Shown one piece after another: positions 12,122 through 22,684 of a stretch of 64,000 nt of DNA. The position numbers were made by a program, and so were the translations under genes. The notes under the pieces were generated by a model. That model was not told the DNA's origin and did no database searches. It saw only the letters and a program-made list of their open reading frames with translations. Numbering within the stretch: the first letter of the stretch is position 1; every line of letters starts with the position of its first letter. This DNA comes from Oryza sativa Japonica Group (lineage: Eukaryota > Streptophyta > Magnoliopsida > Poales > Poaceae): positions 19,557,501-19,621,500 of the forward strand of contig NC_089039.1 of the NCBI RefSeq assembly GCF_034140825.1, in the 5' to 3' direction.

Positions 12122-12253
12122 AAAAAAAAGAGGACTCGAACCGGGTCTCTTCGGTGAGAACGGAGTATATCCTAAATAGCTAGAGCACTTACTTTATTCA
12201 CTGAAATTTGCGTTCATCGATTCGTTAAAAAAAAAAAGCTAGATCACGGATGC
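12122..12253 (-). pseudogene. tRNA-Glu(CTC) relic split by a 59-bp insertion
   Basis: The stretch GGACTCGAACC.GGGTCTCT.CGGTGAGA..GGAGTAT.ATCCTAA matches the intact tRNA-Glu at 18888-18960 base for base, with scattered changes. The match then breaks at AGCTAGA and resumes after 59 bp as CACGGATGCTGGTATAA, which parallels ACGGATGTTGTAATG at and beyond the 5' end of the intact tRNA. The acceptor stem is lost on the T-arm side. It lies about 200 bp downstream of hydrolase copy A, the same relative order as copy B and the intact tRNA. It is not expected to yield a functional tRNA. Confidence 0.8.
12185..12243 (+). repeat. 59-bp insertion with A-tail and 7-bp target duplication
   Basis: AGCTAGA occurs at 12178-12184 and again at 12237-12243. 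The inserted DNA between ends in a run of 11 A (about 12227-12237). The intact tRNA-Glu has a single AGCTAGA at this place. An A-tail plus a short flanking duplication is what target-primed retroposition leaves, but the insert is too short to name a source. Confidence 0.6.
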
Positions 12254-12761
12254 TGGTATAAGTCACATTTGTACCTATAAATTCACCTTAGAGCGTCAGT
12301 TTGCCAACTTACAAAGTGACACTGTTGTATCAAAATGAACATAAAAGGTGGAGTGTCTTTTGAGCTTAAACATGTTGCGACCGGCTAATTGCGCTGCGGA
12401 AGAGGATAAAAAACAAACAAACAAGCAATCTAACTGATAAAAATATGAACAATATTTGTTATCTCTGTTTTTAAATGTATGGCACTGTAGATCGGTGTTT
12501 GATCATTCATCTTACTCTATCATTTAGTTTGTTTCCGCTTATTTTATCATTAAAGATAAACATAAAAGTCTAGATCAGTTTTGTTTAAGACTATAAACTC
12601 TATATTTTGCAAGAATTATCGATTTAGTTAATTCGATATAAAAATTTGGCTAATAACGCTTAATTCTTTCGGCCACAGAAGCAAGTTATCTAAGATGTTT
12701 ACAAAGTAAGTCAACCTGGTAGTTTCTAGTTGATTAATAGAATTACTAACCTAACCACATA

Positions 12762-12989
12762 CTCCATCCGTTCTAAATATTTGACGCCATTTACTTTTTT
12801 AAATATGTTTAACCATTCGTCTTATTAAAAAATTAAGTAATTATTAATTTTTTCCTATCATTTGATTTATTGTAAAATATACTTTCATGTATACATATAG
12901 TTTTACATATTTCACAATTTTTTTAATAAGACGAACGGTCAAACATGTGCTAAAAAGTCAACGGTATCAAACATTTAGAAACGAGGGAG
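12762..12989. mobile_element. Stowaway-like MITE
   Basis: Ends are CTCCATCCGTTC... and ...AAACGAGGGAG, inverted, with TA on each side. The subterminal part (AAATATTTGACGCC, then GTCAACGGTATCAAACATTT inverted) matches the MITE at 22956-23182, so both belong to one family. Confidence 0.8.
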
Positions 12990-14002
12990 TAGCTAAAATA
13001 GCTAATTTGTTAAGCCCTAGGCTGCAGGACATTTAACTTTTTGCCATTTTTAAGATGCGGCAATTAAGAATTTGTCACTCGTAGTCTATAACATGTGGGC
13101 CGTCATGTGTCCATGACATGTGGATCCAGTGGCAAATTCTATATCACCATTTGTAAGAGTGGCAAATAGTTAATTACTCTAGGCGGTTGCATTGGTGATG
13201 GCTAACTGTAGTATGTCACATTGATAATTTGATATGGATACATGATAGATCGCATTTCCAGAAATATGGATACATGGATATGGTTATATGTATAATAGTA
13301 AATGAAATTTAATGATAATATAATATGAAGAAATAAAATGTTAAGGTTTTAAATATAAAAGAGTTGACTATTCAATTTGATCGATAGGACAATAACACAT
13401 ATTTCTCTCCACTCCAAAAATACAAAGTGTATAGTTTTTTTCACGATCTTAAATGTTGTACTTTAACCATTACCTTTTTTCAGTATATACCATTACAACT
13501 ATGAAATTAATATCACTTGGAGGTATTTTAAAATAAAAAATTAATAGTGTTACTTGTATGTCATTAAACAAATATATTGATAACATAATTATTAGTTAAA
13601 AGTTACACATATTAATTTATCTGAATACATGCACATTTTATATATATTTAGGATGTGGGAGTAATTAATTGATAACCTTGATTTAGACTTTTTATTAGCT
13701 TCAAATATATAATGATATCCATATGGGAAGTATCACTAGAGCGTGTCCGGTACATATGTAGAACTATTATCCAATGGATAACTTTATCATTCTTAAGAAA
13801 GTATCAGAAGGACTATAGTATAAAACATAGTACTACTAAACAAATTAGTATAAAATCTAGTTACTTTCTCAATAAACTGTAAAATTTCTTATATCGAATA
13901 CATATGCCATGTTTTAGAAGTATGAAGTAACAACACCATAATAAGTTGTTGGAAAATGCATAGACCGTTGAGAACTAATGGCACCAGAAAGCATATGAGC
14001 TA

Positions 14003-14105
14003 CTCCTTCCATCCCAATATGTAGCAAGCTTACTACGAATCTAGATATGCGTACGTCCAGATTTAGAGACCCATCATAAGTTGGAACATATTGAGATGGA
14101 GGGAG
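14003..14105. mobile_element. Stowaway-like MITE, about 103 bp
   Basis: CTCCTTCCATCCCAATATGT at the left is inverted at the right as ACATATTGAGATGGAGGGAG. It is flanked by TA. The interior is a near-palindrome around ATCTAGATATGCGTACGTCC. Confidence 0.8.
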
Positions 14106-14664
14106 TAGTTACTGTTGACCTGCTGTGTTAGCGGGCTAGAGCTCACAACTTAGAAAACATTATTAGGGAACGCAGCCCGACCCACCATCCGTGGACCACC
14201 CAGATAACATTGGGTCTGCTTCACCACATATACAACGGAGCCACAGGCTCTAACAAACACCAAGATATACACTGAGTTGGCTGGAATATGTCATCGCGTC
14301 CGTTGATTTGCTCATATATAATTAATCTTCGCGTGGCGTTGATCAGATTAGAAATATTCAGATAACTGATCAAAATGCAGCACAACTACGATATCCGTTC
14401 GCATGATACGCATCATCACTCAACCTACTAAAATCTTAATTATATATACCTCCCCCAATTAATTATCATCGCTGCGACTCGATCGTTCATGTGATTTTGT
14501 GATCGAGCAACGTGCGTGAAGTCCTGAAGCCTCTGCACAGAGATGCGCGGCACGTACGCGCGCCTATCTGGAGGCTGGAGCTCTTGATGGATCACCAAAT
14601 TAATAAACGGGTTGGTTTTGAACGCCTGAACCTGAAACACACACCGATCAACTGAAATCTCGCC

Positions 14665-15717
14665 ATGGCGCTGCTTCGCTGCCTCCTCGTCGTCCTCGCC
14701 GTCGTCGTGGCCTCCGCTGGGCTCTCCTTGGCCGAGGAGAACACCGGCGGCGCGGGACGGCAAGTGTCCCCGTCGCCGGCGCCGTCGACAGGGAAGCACC
14801 CGTGCCTGGACAACTCGCCGAACATGACGGAGAAGACGGGTGGGGAGGCCGGCGAGGTCGTCCACGACTACGGCGGCCTGGAGTGCTACGTCACCGGCTC
14901 CCGCCGCTCCGGCCGCGCCATCATCCTCGTCTCTGACTATTACGGTCAGTGCACGCATACATGTTAGGAGCATAGCGTGCTCTCTCCGCTTCATATTATA
15001 AGTCGTTTTGACTTAACATTTTAAAAAAAAAGTCGTTTTGACTTTGGTTAAAGTCAAACTACTTTAAGTTTAACTTTGTAAGGAAATATGTTAATATTTA
15101 CAATACTAAATTAGTTCATCAAATCAATAATTGAATATACTTTCATAATAAATTTGTCTTTGGTTGAAAATGCTAACATTTTTTTCTAAAAACTTGGGCA
15201 AACTTAAAACAGATTGATTTAGACCAAAGTCAAAACAATTTATAACTTGAAACGGAAGGAGTAGTTAACAATTTTGGGGAAAAAACGCCAAAAGAAAACA
15301 GACATGATAAATTCGAAATATCCAGAATAATTTAAATTTTGAACAAACCTGAATAACTTTTGCTAACTCGTGAAAATAATTGAAATTTCAAGCGAAATAG
15401 TTTCGTGTGTAGGTGAGGGGGAGGGGGTGGATTTCCAAAAATTGCAAACACTGCCTTGAGAGACAGTAGCCACTCGTATATGCTCCCTCTGTCCCAAATT
15501 ATAAGGCCTGTATTTTTTTTACACGGTCTTTAATAACATACTTTGACTATTAATTTATTTCATGTTATATTTTCAATGAATATGAAATTAGCATCACATG
15601 AAAGCAATTTAAAATATGAATCTAACGGTACAACATGCATAATACTTGGCATATATATGGTTAGCATAATTGTTAGTTAAAAGTTATCAAGTTTGATTTT
15701 CCTTTGAAAGAGTTGTT

Positions 15718-15748
<31 letters not shown>

Positions 15749-17551
15749 TGATGAAGAGAGTATCTCATAAATCCTCTTCTGTTTTTTGTCTGATAATATC
15801 GGCACTTCAACTTTTGCAGGTTTCCGAGCACCAAAGCTGAGGTACGCACGTTTGCAAAATCTGAAAATACGCGTTACACAAATTTGTCTCATGCTTTGAT
15901 CGTCGATCAAAACGATTTATTAAAGCTATTAATACAAAAACTTCAAGTCTTCATCACGCAAATTTGTCGTGTGCAGCTGAGTTCGTTCTCAACTCAATTT
16001 TTCATTTGATCTTTTTGTTTATTCCCAACTTGCTTGAGTTAAAAGACAAATAGCGGACAAAGTTGCATACTCCGGATACTACGTTGTGGTTCCTGATTTG
16101 TTGTACGGTGACCCTTACACGGATGATCCAGCAAGGCCATTTTGGGTGTGGATCATGGCTCACTCTCCGGTGTGTGTTTCTTTCTTTGATCACGGTGCTT
16201 TTCGTTTGTTTGACCTATTGATTACTTTTCACTCCGTAAAAGAAAAAGTACATGATGAAAAGAAAAACCTGTCACTGTTCCAATGCAATTTTATACGGAA
16301 CATTCAGTATTGTGAAAAAATGATTGCTAGTTAGACGCCATTTTTTGTCATCTGAATGTTAACTGAATCACTTAGATCTGAATGTTTGTTGCCATTTCAT
16401 TGCAGGAGGAAGCAGCTGAAAAGACTAAACCGCTCATTGCGGTTCTGAAGAAGGAAGGGATGTCCTCTGTTGGGGTTGGAGGTTATTGCTGGGGTGGTGA
16501 GTTATTCAGTTAAACAACATGAGCACTAAGCAATCAACCACAAACAATTCTTAATTTCGTAAAAGTGAATGAATCTTCATTCTTTGTTCTCTTTTTTGTG
16601 CCAGGATGGGTTCATTCTCTAATTCTAATTAAGTAAATCTTTCATCCTTCTTATTTCATTCTCAACAGGAAAGGTGGCCGTGGAACTATCAAAGACCGAA
16701 GAAACCCAAGCGGTAGTCATTTCACATCCTTCGCTAGTGACCGTACATGACATGACAGGTACAAATATAGGAGTACAATACTACCTCTATTTCAAAATAC
16801 AAAAATATGTAGGATTCAAATATTGAATCATAATATAAGCATTTTTATACTGATTTCTATAATTTCCACCACTTCAATGATTCCAAGCCAACCATATAAA
16901 AAAGGAATCTGAGCAATTTAAAATTCAAAAAACAACAACTGAAGTGATTGAAAAGATTTTTTTAAACCTAACCTTAGTTTTGCTAAAAGAAAATTTTAGA
17001 AATTCTTATATTTTAGAATAGATAGAGTATATACTTTTGTCGATATGTCTTTTTCCTTCACTTAACCTTAAATTGTTCAATGATCATTTCTCCAACTTCG
17101 TTTTTTTTTTACTTTTATATTTTGTAATGCTCAGAGGTCAAACGTCCAATTGAGATTCTTGGAGGTGAGCGTGATACCATCACGCCACCACTTGTTGTGC
17201 ACCAGTTTGAGCATGCCTTAGATCAGAACAACAGGGTAAGTTCCAACTGATTCCATTTGCCTTTTCAGTTTAAATCATCGCTGAGACTGCAGTTGTAGCT
17301 TTGCATCACTCAGATGATACTCAACTGATTTAGCTCAGCGTGAACGCTCGTTTCATTTGAAGCACATCCATCTCTGCTGACTGCAGGTTGATCACTTCGT
17401 GAAGACCTTCCCCAAGGCGCCCCATGCCTTCGCTTGCAGATACAACGCCAGCGATCCGTTCGCCGTCAAAACTGCAGAAGAAGCTCGTGCTGACATGGTC
17501 CAGTGGTTCGACGAGTATCTGAAGCAGCACGGAGAGTTTCAGTTGCAGTAA
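14665..17551 (+). CDS. Dienelactone hydrolase family protein, secreted, copy B
   Basis: Tandem paralogue of copy A with the same seven-exon plan: 14665-14944, 15820-15841 (22-nt micro-exon), 16046-16169, 16406-16496, 16669-16758, 17135-17235 and 17387-17551, again 290 aa. The start codon sits in a good context (GCCATGG). A signal peptide covers about residues 1-22. The triad is Cys in [10 protein letters not shown], Asp in GGERDT and His in APHAF. Relative to copy A it is one codon shorter in exon 3 and longer at the C-terminus. All introns use GT-AG. Introns 1 and 5 carry MITEs, and intron 1 has a T12-G21 tract. The glucanase label used for grass relatives is inherited knowledge and cannot be seen in the sequence. 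Confidence 0.9.
14982..15261. mobile_element. MITE in intron 1 of hydrolase copy B
   Basis: Left CTCTCCGCTTCATATTATAAGT and right ACTTGAAACGGAAGGAG (inverted) mark a Stowaway-like MITE. GTCGTTTTGACTT- and AAGTCAAAACAATT-type subterminal repeats lie inside, with AT-rich filler between them. Confidence 0.7.
15716..15748. repeat. Poly-T then poly-G tract (about T12 G21)
   Basis: A long homopolymer junction lies in intron 1 of hydrolase copy B, about 70 bp before the micro-exon. Runs of this length are unstable and hard to sequence, so the exact length here may be unreliable. The G-run could form a quadruplex in pre-mRNA. Confidence 0.9.
16780..17032. mobile_element. MITE in intron 5 of hydrolase copy B
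   Basis: Left TACCTCTATTTCAAAATACAA and right TTATATTTTAGAATAGATAGAGTA are roughly inverted, with AT-rich sequence between. It explains why this intron is some 280 bp longer than in copy A. Confidence 0.55.
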
Positions 17552-17779
17552 TTATTGAATTTATTTCATCAGCCGCGTCATGACAGGATGTGTATTATGA
17601 TATTATTAGCGATACTATAAATATTAAAATTTTAATAGTATGTTAAACATATTAATTACCTTTGGAAAAGAAGAGTTCATGTTAGTTAAAATTTACTATT
17701 AATTAATTTACTCCCCCGTTCTAAAATATAAGGTCTCCTTGTTCCCTAAAGTCAACATTTGTAATTTTTTAATTAATAA
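17552..17779. other. 3' flank of hydrolase copy B
   Basis: AT-rich 3' untranslated or flanking DNA. A half Stowaway-like end (CTCCCCCGTTCTAAAATATAA near 17711) is present without a clear partner. Confidence 0.4.
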
Positions 17780-18135
17780 CACGTTTTTGGTTTTGTAGTA
17801 CAGAAAGATACCAGTTCACTTTAATAGCACCTAAAGTTCACCCGTTCCCATTTTTAACACTTCCGTCAATTCTCGATCTTTTTCGTCCGCCTTGGTCGTT
17901 ATTGACCCAGACACACGCGATATAACGTTTCTACCCCTCACAAGTATAAGTAGAATGCAAGGCAATGAGGGTAGAAATTTTATATCGTGTACGTGGCTGA
18001 GTCAATTACGATTAATGTGGACGGAAAACGATTGAGAATTGACGAAAGTGCTTAAGAAATGGAGCAGGGTGAACTTTGGGTGTTATTAAAATAAACCGGT
18101 ATCTTTCGGTGTTATAAAACCAAAAACGTGAACTT
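17780..18135. mobile_element. TIR element with about 80-bp inverted repeats
   Basis: The left arm, ACGTTTTTGGTTTTGTAGTA through GAAAGATACC to CCTAAAGTTCACCCG, returns inverted at the right through CGGGTGAACTTTGGGTG-like sequence, GGTATCTTTCGGTGTT and AAAACCAAAAACGTGAAC. A second inverted segment (CGTCAATTCTCGAT / ATTGAGAATTGACG) lies further in. The whole is a 350-bp imperfect palindrome typical of a non-autonomous DNA element. Confidence 0.75.
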
Positions 18136-18354
18136 TCAATGCTATGTAACCAATTTTGCCAATAATATATGTATTTAGTGTAATTCATATTTAAAAATAT
18201 TTTCATATGACGTTAATTTTATAGTTGTTTGTACAAATTATGAAAGAAATTAATGATTAAAGTATGATTTTGGAGACCATGTAAAAAGCTAATATGGTTT
18301 AAATAAAAGGAGTAATAAAACACTAAACCGATGTACAAAGGTACAAATCACTTA

Positions 18355-18582
18355 GTCCCTCTGTCCGACGAAGACTCTATTTTTCAGTTTTTGATATAAC
18401 TTTTGACTCTTTGTCTTATTTAAATTTTTTTTATAATTAGTATTTTTGTTGTTGTTAGATGATAAAACATGAATAATACATTATGTGTGACTATTTTTAA
18501 AAAAATATATTTTTTTCAAATAAGACAGACGGTAGAACGTTGAATAGAGAAAAAAAATGAAATCTTCGTGGGAAGGAAGGAG
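18355..18582. mobile_element. Stowaway-like MITE
   Basis: Left GTCCCTCTGTCCGACGAAGAC and right GGGAAGGAAGGAG are inverted, with TA on both sides. Subterminal parts include TTTGACTCTTTGTCTTATT and AATAAGACAGACGG. Its right end is part of the downstream 186-bp duplication. Confidence 0.7.
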
Positions 18583-18883
18583 TATTAAATTTATGTTTCT
18601 TGAAAAACTCTGATAGAGAGCAATGAATAAAAAAATAAGTGTAGGGAAAAAATTAAACACAAAACTGATTTACAAATATTAAATTTATGAATAAATTAGA
18701 AAAACTAAGTGTAGGAAACGTTGAATAGAGAAAAAAAATGAAGTCTTTGTGAGACGAGAAGGAAGGAGTATTAAATTTATGTTTCTTGAAAAACTCTCAT
18801 AGAGAGCAACGAATAAAAAAATAAGTGTATGGAAAAAATTAAACACTAAACTGATTTACAAATATTAAATTTATGAATAAACC
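18536..18883. repeat. Direct duplication, about 181-186 bp per unit
   Basis: CGTTGAATAGAGAAAAAAAATGAA, GGAAGGAGTATTAAATTTATG and AAAAACTCT.ATAGAGAGCAA recur in the same order from 18538 and from 18719. The unit includes the right end of the MITE before it and stops just short of the tRNA gene. Confidence 0.85.
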
Positions 18884-18887
18884 AAAA

Positions 18888-18960
18888 TTCCGTTGCCGGG
18901 ACTCGAACCCGGGTCTCTCGGGTGAGAGCCGAGTATCCTAACCAGCTAGACTACAACGGA
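18888..18960 (-). tRNA. tRNA-Glu (CTC)
   Basis: On the minus strand the 73-nt sequence folds into a complete cloverleaf. The acceptor stem TCCGTTG pairs with CAACGGA, with discriminator A. The anticodon stem CTCGG/CCGAG closes the loop CTCTCAC, giving anticodon CTC. The T-arm has CCCGGGTTCGAGTCCCGG. The sequence is nearly the standard plant nuclear tRNA-Glu, and A and B box promoters are internal. No intron. It lies 1.3 kb downstream of hydrolase copy B, and its damaged sister lies downstream of copy A. Confidence 0.97.
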
Positions 18961-19017
18961 TGTTGTAATGCATATCTTTCTTTGGTGTACAATTTGTGTA
19001 CCTCATAAACCCCGCGC

Positions 19018-19175
19018 TTCACCAATCGAGACGTATAGCATTGTACCAACAATCAACATCCAGCGTTGTCATAAAACCGTGCATCACCGATCGACACGTA
19101 TAGCATTGTACCAACAATCAACATCCAGCGTTGTCATAAAACCGTGCATCACCGATCGACACGTATAGCGTTGTG
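19018..19175. repeat. 65-bp tandem repeat, about 2.4 units
   Basis: ACGTATAGCATTGTACCAAC starts at 19031 and 19096, and its truncated form at 19161, exactly 65 bp apart. Units are nearly identical. It lies just upstream of the tRNA-Glu gene on the minus strand. Confidence 0.95.
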
Positions 19176-19235
19176 TTGTGACCAGTAAATTGTGCTCCAA
19201 CAGAACAAAACAAACAAGAAAGCTAACAGGGTTAA

Positions 19236-19427
19236 GGGTGTGTTTAATTCACGCTAAAATTAAAAGTTTGATTGAAATTGAAACGATGTGACGGAGAAGC
19301 TAAAATTAAAAGTTTGATTGAAATTGGAACGATGTGACGGAGAAGTTAAAAGCTTGTATGTTAGAAAAATTTTGATGTAATAGAAAAATTGGAAGTTTGA
19401 AGAAAAAGTTTGGAACTAAACTCGGCC
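19236..19427. mobile_element. Tourist-like MITE with TAA target duplication
   Basis: It starts GGGTGTGTTTAATTCACGC and ends GGAACTAAACTCGGCC, with TAA on both sides. The interior is the very common rice sequence AAAATTGGAAC-GATGTGACGG type. Here a segment of about 48 bp (GCTAAAATTAAAAGTTTGAT to GACGGAGAA) is present twice in tandem. Relatives lie at 42472-42667 and 45613-45761. Confidence 0.8.
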
Positions 19428-19808
19428 TAAATTTAAAAATACTGACTTGCTTGACTGCAATACGAAGAGACGCAGTGCCACTACCACAACAAAAACCAAG
19501 CGTTCCATAGCAGCAATGGGTGATTACAGAAACAAAACCTCAAAATAACTTTCATTCCGAGGAGTTTGTATAGTTTTCAACTGATTCCAGAGCGCACCAT
19601 CACATGGCTACAGGAAAGGTTTTGGCCATGCATCTCAAAATTCACAAATCATGTTCGAGTAAATGAATCGAGTGCTAACTCTCAGAAACGGAGATAGGGG
19701 TTTTACATTGCTTATTGTGCCGAAGAAAATGACAAGACATTAGAGCTTAAAAGAGTGTCTACTTTCACGTAAAGCAAGCAAGATGATGAGTGCTGGGCTT
19801 TCATTGTT

Positions 19809-22684
19809 CTACTCGGCCGGCCTTTGCCCCAGCACTGATATATCTTCGTACCTTTTCTGCATTTCCAACAAACAAACAACTATCAGCAGACTATTTAGAT
19901 TTCTAGAGAACAACTTCATCCAAACAATATTGCACAGAAATAGGGGAAACAATGAGGCAATCTGCAGCTAAAATGGATGAGTTTTTTTTTTCTGGAGAAT
20001 AGGGCATTCAGCTTTTTGTGCTAAGCTGGTCCAAATTCAGAAATTAATGGGTAATGATGTACATCCATAATGAGTTAAATGAGAAGAACATGGCAATCAG
20101 TTCAAAACAAAAAAAATAATTTAACCTAGTCCTCATTTCACCTAATGACTTAAGGGGTATGGGCAATGAAAGTGGACAATTAAAGATAGGGGGAAACACG
20201 TCATAATGTAGTTGCATACAATACAAAAGCTATGCAGATACAAACAAACAAACATCGTGCAAATACTACTCCCTCCGTCCCATAAAAAACAAACCTAGAA
20301 CGGGATGTGACAGTCTGTCCAGATTCGTAGTACTAAGATGTGTCACATCCCGTACTAGATTTGTTTTTTTATGGGACGGAGGGAGTATGTGACACCAAAA
20401 TGTAGTAAATCAGCATCTGCAACCATAAAGTTGCCCATAGAAAAATCAATAGGTATATTTTGTATACTTGAATGTGAATCCCCACAGACATAATGCCTGG
20501 CTCCGCTTCAGGCTAGACAAAGATTCCATATACTTTGGTACATACACTTACACACATCCAGCAAAAAAGATTGCTAGGTAGTTCAGGCTCAAATCTAAAT
20601 AATAATATACTAGCGGACTGCCCATGTGCTGCAACAGAAACTAAAATTACTAAACAATTCAACCACGGTTTACCAAGATATCATTCGTAAGATAACAAAG
20701 CACATATACTGCAGAAATAAGCTATGACATGAGAACATTCTAATAATTTGGACACTCAGCTCCACCTTAACTATATTCCTATGCAACAGCAGCTCCTTGC
20801 TGTTCTGGAAATCGAGAACATAGCAATAAAAAAGGTACTACCAGCACCAAGAAATTGGTTTTATACAAGTGACAAGTTCAAATTTAATTTAATTTATATA
20901 TACAAGCGATTGGCTTTTTGATAATTTCTTGTATTTTCCTCTACAATATGATGATTGCCACCCTCATCGTTGTCACGTAATAGTGAGTATCAAAATACCT
21001 TCCAAAAAAAGGATTAAACATGATCTGCTCTTGTTTTCAGTACTTCACCACATATTTTTGTGATAGAAGAATTGATTTGTTTTGTGCTAGTCCGGAGGTA
21101 ATATGATAATTAACTACAGCTGCATTTCATCAGATTATTATATTTTTAGTTGACAGATGGGAAGGAAGCCGCAGACCAAAATCAGATCTCATGGTAAGAA
21201 AATTACCAGCTACAGGTGGGTGTACTATACCCCTGTAGTCCTGTTGGATGTGGCAAAGTTATCTTGAGTTGTCTCACAGCATGGAGTTTGTTCCATGAGA
21301 GCTATCAGTTTTAATTTAGTCTAATGAATCATAAAATTAAGAAATTAAATCTAAACATGAGATTAGGAGTAAAAGAAAGATAGAACCCTTTTAAACTATC
21401 ACAAGCAGTAGAGGGCAGTATATGCAAAGATCAAATCACCTATGAGGGCTTTTTCATATATAACCGGAATAATTACTGTTGTAAACTTTGAACATGTTTG
21501 ATTGATAAGTACTATGCTGACTTGAAACTATGAACGTGTTTCAGCAGCACTTAATGTTTAAGAGCTAAAATATTCTTATGATGCTGATACCATAATTCCC
21601 ATCCAGTGCATATACCCTTCTGAGATCACAATCTAAACCTCCTATTATCTCCATATGCATGCCATTGGCTTTGCATCTGAGAGCCATGGCCATAACGCAA
21701 GCGTATTCCTTGATCAAAGATTTTAGTATTTTGATCAAAGATTTCAGAAAGCAAAATTAACAACTGAAGCCGCAAGAAACCATGCAGAGTAGACAGACAA
21801 GCTGGGCTGATCAAAATACCATAGCACAAGTGAAGTTTTCTTATGAACGATATCTACAGCCCTGATTCTAGACTTTAACTTCACAACATGTTGTTTAGCA
21901 TACTCACAACAAACAACAGATGGTGGCAGATTTTTTAAAAGTGAAATCGAGCATGCACAACAAAAATAGAACAATTCACTCTCAGTTGTTTTATGCTATT
22001 CTCTCTAAATTCGCTGGCATGGTAAAACACATTGCATTAACATGACATTGAATCAAGTAACAGCCAAAGCAAAACAGATCCTCATTCAGGAATTTTAATA
22101 TCAGAACAAAAGACATTGCTAGCTACCAATTTAGAAACGGTAAATCTAGAAAAATAAAGTAAGTATAGCACTAGATGCAACCAAGCCTTCTCTTCGCATG
22201 GCTCTTCCTCCTCATTTTGCACACGTACAACCATCACCAAAAGATTATCCGCACCTCCGCAACGGATCATTCCCATCATGAAGGAGAACAGAATTTCAAG
22301 GACAGCGTCGATATAGCCCTACCCAGATCGCAAATGCAAGATCTAGAACGCCACGATCCAAAAACACGCGACAAACAAACCTAGAAATAGGAAAGCATTC
22401 ATAGAGAGTGAAGGGGAAAAAAATTACCCCGATGTTGTTCATCTCCCAGACCTTGTGCACCCCGTAGTCCACCGCCTGCGACGAGACCAAGAGAGCGCAA
22501 CAACATGAGATCGGGTCAAACGGCGACGAGGCCGCCCGGACAGATCTGAGGGAAAAGAAAAAAAAAAGGGGGGGGTAGAGGGTGGGCGTACCCGCTCGCC
22601 GGCGAAGGCTCCGGCGACGACGAAGGTGACGTAGACCGCGTTGCGGCGCATCACCACGCGGTAGAGCGCGTCCCATAGGCCCAT
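19809..22684 (-). CDS. QCR9: Cytochrome b-c1 complex subunit 9 (QCR9-like)
   Basis: Small membrane subunit of mitochondrial complex III. Exons on the minus strand: 22684-22592, 22475-22428 and 19856-19809; these give 62 aa ending RPAE and a TAG stop. The protein opens MGLWDALYRVVMRRNAVYV, then a single hydrophobic membrane segment, then AVDYGVHKVWEMNNIGKRYE, all hallmark QCR9 sequence. Plant relatives are about 70 aa, so this one is slightly short at the N-terminus. Intron 2 is 2571 bp and contains a Stowaway MITE (20269-20385). It also holds a Helitron-like 3' end (CTAGCGGACTGCCC near 20610) and otherwise featureless AT-rich DNA. The last coding exon is only 48 nt and easily missed. Confidence 0.9.
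20269..20385. mobile_element. Stowaway MITE, near-perfect palindrome
   Basis: CTCCCTCCGTCCCATAAAAA at the left is inverted as TTTTTTATGGGACGGAGGGAG at the right, with TA target duplication. The inner parts CTAGAACGGGATGTGACA and TGTCACATCCCGTACTAG continue the hairpin, so nearly the whole 117 bp folds on itself. It lies inside QCR9 intron 2. Confidence 0.95.

Larger units (their letters stand above)
12254..14439. other. Intergenic DNA between the two hydrolase genes
   Basis: AT-rich DNA. Two MITEs are listed separately. Between them (12990-14002) I see only short non-coding frames and degenerate repeat-like sequence, with no RNA gene. The stretch 14108-14439 is likewise empty up to the promoter of copy B. 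Confidence 0.5.

Noticed and set aside
20600-20660. Helitron 3' end on the minus strand (CTAGCGGACTGCCC)
   Set aside because: The matching 5' end could not be found, so it is only mentioned inside the QCR9 entry, not called as an element.
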